Translations under genes and position numbers: made by a program
Shown here: positions 22,943 to 27,764 of the stretch, in pieces
Layout: every line of letters begins with the position of its first letter
How positions within the stretch are numbered: the first letter of the stretch is position 1
NCBI GenBank assembly: GCA_029990205.1
Contig: JAPEKQ010000013.1
Span: 43,421 to 71,184, forward strand
Direction: 5' to 3'
Origin: a bacterium
GTDB lineage: Bacteria; Joyebacterota; Joyebacteria; Joyebacterales; Joyebacteraceae
DNA: 27,764 bases
Notes under the pieces: generated by a model
The model's input: the letters and a program-made list of their open reading frames with translations, nothing else
Told to the model about the DNA's origin: nothing
The model's database searches: none

Positions 22943-24154
22943 TCATCGCCTGTCCCCAGCGAACCAATCGGACGGAAGGTCGGCCGGCAGCCGCTCCGCG
23001 CGCATGATCACCGGAAGCATGTCCTGATCCCCCTCGACCGTGGCGGTGTTGATGTACTCCCACACGACTGCTCCCTCCGGAGAGACCTCGATTATTCTCC
23101 CACCCTCCGAATCGGTGATGAGCGTGTTGCCGTTGACGAGCCTCTGCTGCGCGCCCGCCCCCTTGGTGAAGAGCGCGGGCTCGGTGAAGGACCAGACCAC
23201 CTCATGGCTGTCGAAGTCGAGCTCGAGCACGCGTGACTGGTCGAGCGGCGCATCCGTCTTCGTGAGCCCGAGGTTGTCGAAGAGGATGAGGTTGCCGTCT
23301 ACCAGCTGGGCCTCGTGCTGCATGTGCCACGGTCCGGAGAGCGCCCACACGATCTCCCTCGAGACGATATCGAGAATCGCGACGGTGCTGATGGTCCGGA
23401 TCGACAGCAGGAGCTGACGCCGGCCGTCTCTGGTCAGGATCTGCACCGAGTTCGTGTGGAAGATGTCCGGTTCGTCGGCGGGAAGCCACTCGACCAGCCG
23501 CTCCCCTCCCAGCTCCGAGCGCTCGAAGGCCTCCAGGAGTGATATGGCGAGTCCCGCGTTCCCCTCGGAATCCAGCCGAACGAGGTAGTCGTCAAGGACG
23601 GCCTCCCCGCTGTTGAGATAGGGTCGGGTGACCGGCAGCCGCACGGGCACCCAGACCGAACCGTTCGACATGGCAGCCATGTCATGGTGAATGTGACCCC
23701 CCGCCCGCCAGAGCAGTTCCGAGTCGCGGTCGAGGAACAGCAGCTGCGACGGGGCCGCGGTTATCGCCAGCAGGTCGCCGTTCTCGAACAGGTGGACTCG
23801 CGCCCAGTAGTGGGATCCGGGGTACTGCCACGAGTGCGCGACATTCCCATCCATATCAATGAGAACCGCATACGGAGCCTCGGCGCTCGTGTAGAGGGTG
23901 AAACCGGCGAGCGCCTGATCCGCGTCGTGTCTGAGAACTCCGCGTCGGGCAGGCAGAGGCTCCACGGCAGTGACGTAGCCGAGCGTCGCTATCCGCTCAA
24001 GCTCCTGTTCCTGGGCGGGCGTGATGTCCGCTCGCGCGCTCGCGGGACGTGGCGTCTCCGAGGATGCGCGCTCCGCATCCTGACATCCCGCGAGCAGGGC
24101 TCCTCCGATGAGAACGACAAGCGCCGGCACAAGGATCGTCTGCTTCATGGACAT
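22943..24154 (-). CDS. Arylsulfotransferase (AssT-like) family lipoprotein, copy 2
   Basis: 403 residues from ATG 24154, AAGGAG eight bases upstream. The signal ends in lipobox LLAGC with Cys24, so it is a lipoprotein, unlike copy 1. The propeller shares with copy 1: GYVTAVEPLPA after ELERIATLGY, HSWQYPGSHYWARVHLFENGD, DIFHTNSVQI, MQHEAQLVDGNLILFDN, GAGAQQRLVNGNTLITDSEG and AVVWEYINTATV. The histidines of the family are kept (HIHHDMAAM, FHTNS, MQHEA). A sulfuryl-transfer role is possible. Alternatively both are structural propellers. A hairpin and strong promoter follow it, so it ends a transcript. Confidence 0.8.
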   Translation of the reverse strand: MSMKQTILVPALVVLIGGALLAGCQDAERASSETPRPASARADITPAQEQELERIATLGYVTAVEPLPARRGVLRHDADQALAGFTLYTSAEAPYAVLIDMDGNVAHSWQYPGSHYWARVHLFENGDLLAITAAPSQLLFLDRDSELLWRAGGHIHHDMAAMSNGSVWVPVRLPVTRPYLNSGEAVLDDYLVRLDSEGNAGLAISLLEAFERSELGGERLVEWLPADEPDIFHTNSVQILTRDGRRQLLLSIRTISTVAILDIVSREIVWALSGPWHMQHEAQLVDGNLILFDNLGLTKTDAPLDQSRVLELDFDSHEVVWSFTEPALFTKGAGAQQRLVNGNTLITDSEGGRIIEVSPEGAVVWEYINTATVEGDQDMLPVIMRAERLPADLPSDWFAGDRR

Positions 24155-24243
24155 CCCGAAAGCTCCTTGAGAAGCTCCTCGGCCGCTTCGAGGCGAGACC
24201 GAGCGACTGCAGGACGCGCTCCCACCGCGGACACCGGCCGCGA

Positions 24244-24981
24244 CTACTCCACCGCGAACGACACACAAGCGTAGTCGCTGCTCCAACATCCCGCGTTGTC
24301 CTTCGCGCGAACCCAGAACTCGTGCTGTCCCGGGACGGTGTCCTGGCAGACCAGCTGCGTGTCAGCCGTTGCGCTGAACGGATTCACTGCGGGATCGAGC
24401 GCGTACTGGTACTCCACGACCTGGCCGTCCGGATCGACACCGCTCCACAGGATCGTGAACGTGGACCCCACGACCTGGCCGGGCTGAGGGAACAGCACCT
24501 CGGTGCTCGGCGGGAAGTTGTACCAGAACTGGTACCGGGCAGCGTCCTGCTCGGATTCCCAGAGACCGCGGATGTCCTGTGCCCGCACGGAGAACTCGTG
24601 CTGGCGATTGCCTCCGGTCGGCTGATTCGTGCTTGAGATGTGGTGGCCGCCGGCGGTGTCAGCGCTCGAGCAGAACCACCACTCCCCCGTATCCGGCGGG
24701 CAGTCGAAGACGATAGGAGGCTCTGTGCCCAGCCGAATCTCGATGGCGGCAACGCCCCCGGTGCACCTGGACCACTCCTCCGGATCGACGGCTCGCCAGC
24801 GGAAGATGATCGAGTCGCCATCCGCGACCGTGACCGTGCCGCTCGGCTCGGTCGGATGCGTGATCTCGCTGGTCGGGGGCTGATTCGCGTCGGAGCTTCC
24901 CCCCACCGTATCGCACCCGACCAGTGCGACGAGCAGCAGAACCAGACAGATCGCCATTGATCTCGGTTTGAGACTGCGCAT
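24244..24981 (-). CDS. Lipoprotein with two fibronectin/Ig-like domains
   Basis: 245 residues from ATG 24981. A lipobox ending LVALVGC (Cys23) predicts lipid anchoring. After a short linker come two tandem beta domains: about 35-135 (SEITHPTEPSGTVTVADGD...IIFRWRAVDPE...HEFSVRAQDIRGLWE) and about 150-245 (TEVLFPQPGQVVGSTFTILW...DPDGQVVEYQYAL...GQHEFWVRAKDNAGCW). Both repeat the strands W-x-x-x-D-P-E/D and HEF-x-VRA-x-D. This pattern is common in Ig-like domains of surface proteins with adhesion or scaffold roles. Enzymatic residues are absent. It is followed 89 bases later by the AssT-like lipoprotein, so the two may be one operon. Confidence 0.75.
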   Translation of the reverse strand: MRSLKPRSMAICLVLLLVALVGCDTVGGSSDANQPPTSEITHPTEPSGTVTVADGDSIIFRWRAVDPEEWSRCTGGVAAIEIRLGTEPPIVFDCPPDTGEWWFCSSADTAGGHHISSTNQPTGGNRQHEFSVRAQDIRGLWESEQDAARYQFWYNFPPSTEVLFPQPGQVVGSTFTILWSGVDPDGQVVEYQYALDPAVNPFSATADTQLVCQDTVPGQHEFWVRAKDNAGCWSSDYACVSFAVE

Positions 24982-25074
24982 TCTCTGTAGGCCTCCGGGG
25001 GGACGATTCCGGCTGCGAACGTCTGCCAGGTGACGCTCCCAGATTCCACAATGTCCTTCGTCATGCGAGCGCTC

Positions 25075-25503
25075 TCAGTCGATCACATGCTGAAGAACCT
25101 GCCACACGGTCAGGGCGGCCCCGACGGACACCGCCGTCGAGAAGATCCCGAGCGCGCGGTTCCGGAGCCAACCGCTCAAGCCCAGCATCGCGAACAGAGA
25201 CACGAGCCCGCACAGGAATGCGTACGAGAGAATCCTGTGCGCCGACGCAAGCCACGACAGGTCGAACTCCTGTGCCGTTGTACCGGCCTGAGGATCCGGG
25301 ACTTGAGTCAGGAGTGAGGCGATGAGAGACCAGCCAAGCGCCGAGACCAGCAGGCTCGCCGCAGCAACGACCGTCACCGCAACCGAAGCACTCAGGCACT
25401 TGTTGCGTTCCCGGTGACCGAGAAGCAAGGCCAGGAACGTGATCGCGAACCCAGCCAGCACTGCACTCACGCTGGTGAGCTGACCGTAGAGTTCAATCAT
25501 CAA
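25075..25503 (-). CDS. Four-helix membrane protein of unknown function
   Basis: 142 residues from ATG 25503 (or 25500), preceded by AAGGAG. Hydrophobic segments at about 9-28, 39-66, 88-108 and 117-137, with a soluble loop between helices 2 and 3 (VPDPQAGTTAQEFDLSW). The basic stretch GHRERNKC after helix 1 fixes an inside orientation there. I do not recognise a family, and it is not obviously homologous to the two neighbouring four-helix proteins. Confidence 0.6.
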   Translation of the reverse strand: MMIELYGQLTSVSAVLAGFAITFLALLLGHRERNKCLSASVAVTVVAAASLLVSALGWSLIASLLTQVPDPQAGTTAQEFDLSWLASAHRILSYAFLCGLVSLFAMLGLSGWLRNRALGIFSTAVSVGAALTVWQVLQHVID

Positions 25504-25572
25504 GTCTCCTTCTTCCCACTGTGGTGTCAGCTCCGGTTGCCCAGGGTCATGCCGGCGGCGGCTGCAGACGCC

Positions 25573-25594
25573 AACTACACGATAACTACACGAT
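25573..25594. repeat. 11-bp direct tandem duplication at a stop codon
   Basis: AACTACACGAT occurs twice back to back. On the minus strand this duplicates the end of the membrane-protein gene, ATCGTGTAGTT, so that a second copy of the last codons and stop follows in another frame. Confidence 0.9.
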
Positions 25595-26023
25595 AAGCCT
25601 CGCGAGGCAGTACACGGCCTCGACGATGCCGTACGCCGGGAAAATGGCCCAGACCACCCAGTACTCGACCGTAGGTCGCCGGTACTCCATGTCGCGGTCC
25701 CAGATGTACAGCGTGATCCCCGTGTAAACGAACGGCACCGACCCCATCAGCGCCAGGAGAAAGCCCCACTGCTGTCCGAGAAGCATGGCGACGCAACCGG
25801 CGATCTGGATCGGACACCAGAACGCGACGTCGGCCCACGCCAGACCCTGATTGAACGCGAAATAGGCGCGTGGATCCGTGGCGTCCGGATCCGAGTTGTA
25901 GACGTTCTTCAGTGTCCACTCGGACTTCGGCCGCAGAGTTGCGATGAGCTGGAACACGAAGAGCAGGCCCGTCAACAGCAGACCGGCGACTCCGATGATC
26001 CAGGTGAACAGCGTGACTTCCAT
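25586..26023 (-). CDS. Four-helix membrane protein, tandem paralogue B
   Basis: 145 residues from ATG 26023 with GGAGG nine bases upstream. Four hydrophobic segments: about 4-27, 59-80, 85-103 and 122-140. The block FNQGLAWADVAFWCPIQIAG...QWGFLLALMGSVPFVYTGITLY aligns in order with VNRAIGLTDTIVMLPLFVVA...FFGAVTSWLAFGMTLYW in the next upstream gene, so they are probably diverged duplicates. No catalytic motif. The stop lies in an 11-bp tandem duplication. Confidence 0.65.
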   Translation of the reverse strand: MEVTLFTWIIGVAGLLLTGLLFVFQLIATLRPKSEWTLKNVYNSDPDATDPRAYFAFNQGLAWADVAFWCPIQIAGCVAMLLGQQWGFLLALMGSVPFVYTGITLYIWDRDMEYRRPTVEYWVVWAIFPAYGIVEAVYCLARLIV

Positions 26024-26096
26024 CGTCTCGGACCTCCGCTCTCGGCCCATGGTGGATGAGTTGCCGCCTCACGGTTCGCGCGCTGTCGCGCACCTG

Positions 26097-26558
26097 TCAG
26101 CTGAACAGGCTCCGGTTCTTCGCCAGGTACCAGCTTCCCCACACCGCGACCAGCATCAGTACGGCCGGCAGGATGATGGCCGAGATGTCGGGAGGAGGAG
26201 CCATGATGCCGGCCCGTCCAAAGAGGTACCTGCTGCACCAGAACTCCGTCGGCCAGTACAGCGTCATGCCGAAGGCCAGCCAGGACGTCACGGCGCCGAA
26301 GAAACGCCTGCGAACGAGTCCGATCGCGGCGACCACGAACAGCGGCAGCATGACGATCGTGTCCGTCAGGCCGATAGCCCGATTGACCTCGACGATCACC
26401 GGATCCAGCGCGTCGCGAGATTCCTGGAGACCCCATGCGGCAACCGTGTCGTAGGACACGACGGCCCCGGTCTGGCCGAACAGCCAGAGCACGAGGCTCA
26501 ACACATGAAACGCAACGATGACCCATACGCCCGCGGGCAACCCGCCGGTCCTTGTCAT
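26097..26558 (-). CDS. Four-helix membrane protein, tandem paralogue A
   Basis: 153 residues from ATG 26558 with AAAGGAG upstream. Hydrophobic segments: about 10-28, 66-83, 88-108 and 126-145. A polar extracytoplasmic loop (about 32-58: VVSYDTVAAWGLQESRDALD) and a conserved MTLYWPTEFWCSRYLFGR region mark it. Similar in plan and in parts of sequence to the downstream neighbour. Family not recognised. It starts 23 bases after the stop of the truncated Rossmann gene. Confidence 0.65.
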   Translation of the reverse strand: MTRTGGLPAGVWVIVAFHVLSLVLWLFGQTGAVVSYDTVAAWGLQESRDALDPVIVEVNRAIGLTDTIVMLPLFVVAAIGLVRRRFFGAVTSWLAFGMTLYWPTEFWCSRYLFGRAGIMAPPPDISAIILPAVLMLVAVWGSWYLAKNRSLFS

Positions 26559-26581
26559 CCCCCGGACTCCTTTCTCCGACC

Positions 26582-27307
26582 CTAGCCGTTCGCCGCCGGC
26601 GCGTTCACGACGATCGGCAGCCTGCCCCTCCAGCGCACCCACGCGTCCGAGTCGGTGACCAGCTCGCACATGAAGTGCGCCACGTTGGCCATGTTGGTGC
26701 TGCCTGGTTTCACGAAGCTGTCCACGCGGGTCTCGTGGAGCTCGTACTCCGTCACGTCGCCCGGCAGGAGCGTATCAGGACGGACCGCGACCCACTGTAT
26801 GTACGGACCCCCAGCGCCGATGTCATCGTGGAGCACATCGGCGGCTCCCTGGTTGTCCCTCATTGGCGGAAGGACGGCGTCGAGCGCGCATACGATCATC
26901 TTGTCGAGGATGCCCCGGGGCGGATCAAGGCCCTCGGGATGGTTGACGGTCACGCTGGACATGAGCACGAACCTGACCGGGTCTGGAGGCTTCGCTTCCT
27001 CGATCGCCCGGCACAGCCGCCTCGTCGCTTGCGCGACAAGATCGCGGGGCGGACCGAAGATGCCTCTCAGACTGGCGACGTGACCGAGACACGAGACGAC
27101 CGCATCGCAGCCGCGGATGCGCTGGGCGAGATCGGCGACACTGAGAGAAAGGAGGTCTGCCTCGACCACCGTCAGCCTGCTGTCACCGTCGATGCCCGAG
27201 GGAAGCCTGTCGGCCGACCGGACGATGGCGCGAACAGACACTCCGCGGCTCAGGAGCTGCTCCAGGACGCGTCTGCCAGTTCGGCCGGTGCCGCCAACGA
27301 GAAGGAC
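26582..27307 (-). pseudogene. NAD(P)-binding Rossmann-fold protein (NmrA/SDR-like), start codon removed by IS insertion
   Basis: From 27307 the frame reads VLLVGGTGRTGRRVLEQLLS, the first strand and G-x-x-G-x-x-G nucleotide loop of an atypical SDR/NmrA protein. It continues with RGVSVRAIVRSADRL, GCDAVVSCLGHVAS, RFVLMSSVTVN and YIQWVAVRPDTLLPGD, the usual order for this family. No ATG, GTG or TTG occurs between the in-frame TAG at 27340 and residue 25. The first such codon, GTG 27241, would leave out the whole dinucleotide loop. The break coincides exactly with the end of the IS3-type inverted repeat, so the gene is probably a recent knock-out lacking only its first few residues. It could be rescued only by unusual initiation. 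Confidence 0.75.
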
Positions 27308-27335
27308 TGAACCGCCCCGGGTTCTCCGGAGACTC
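27308..27335. repeat. IS3-type 28-bp terminal inverted repeat
   Basis: Begins TGAACCGCCCCGGG and ends TCCGGAGACTC. From memory, the IS6110 repeat is the same length and differs only in the few central bases after CCCCGG. The partner repeat lies outside the window, so this is by family likeness. Confidence 0.85.
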
Positions 27336-27337
27336 TG

Positions 27338-27764
<427 letters not shown>

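Overview
The window is high-GC DNA, and every gene I can support lies on the minus strand, so it reads from about 27.7 kb down to 1. Most junctions are a few bases or stop/start overlaps, and clear GGAGG-type ribosome binding sites precede most starts, several of which are GTG or TTG. Lipoproteins with lipoboxes and two predicted outer-membrane barrels ending in Phe point to a diderm (Gram-negative-type) bacterium. Secreted DNRLRE-type and beta-helix proteins with a shared W-G-x-I-K tail, Ig-like lipoproteins and AssT-like propellers remind me of FCB-related uncultured lineages such as Eisenbacteria or Krumholzibacteriota. That placement is an impression, not a demonstrated assignment.

Layout, upstream to downstream for transcription. 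(a) 27.3-27.8 kb: the 3' part of an IS3-family, IS6110-like insertion sequence with its terminal inverted repeat, which has removed the start codon of a Rossmann-fold NAD(P)-binding gene (26.6-27.3 kb). (b) 24.2-26.6 kb: three small four-helix membrane proteins, two of them apparent paralogues, then an Ig-like lipoprotein. (c) 18.8-24.2 kb, an envelope and secretion region: an AssT-like lipoprotein, a consensus sigma-70-type promoter with a structured leader, a beta-helix protein and a DNRLRE-like protein sharing the C-terminal tail, and a secreted clan-A glycoside hydrolase. (d) 17.4-18.7 kb: a permease split over two overlapping genes and a 34-residue membrane peptide. (e) 14.4-17.4 kb: methyltransferase, GNAT, P-loop kinase with a tandem repeat at its N-terminus, dodecin, a proline-rich membrane protein and an HD hydrolase. 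(f) 10.4-14.4 kb: two tandem outer-membrane barrel paralogues, a ferredoxin-nitroreductase fusion, a small lipoprotein, aquaporin Z and a STAS-like protein. (g) 1-10.4 kb: a second AssT-like protein, an iron-sulfur flavoprotein, DinB, a lipoprotein, a GyrI-like/cysteine-rich fusion, GNAT, flavodoxin, a gluzincin peptidase, four methyltransferases and a HhH-GPD DNA glycosylase.

No single pathway ties the window together. Recurring themes are SAM-dependent methylation (four class I enzymes plus one membrane ICMT-like enzyme), flavin or Fe-S redox proteins (flavodoxin, Isf-like protein, nitroreductase, dodecin), and secreted or envelope proteins. No rRNA, tRNA or CRISPR array was seen, and no gap between genes exceeds about 235 bases. 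The most unusual items are the shared C-terminal tail on adjacent secreted proteins, the promoter/leader peptide/hairpin in front of the beta-helix gene, the IS-decapitated gene, and the in-frame 18-bp repeat carrying alternative start codons.
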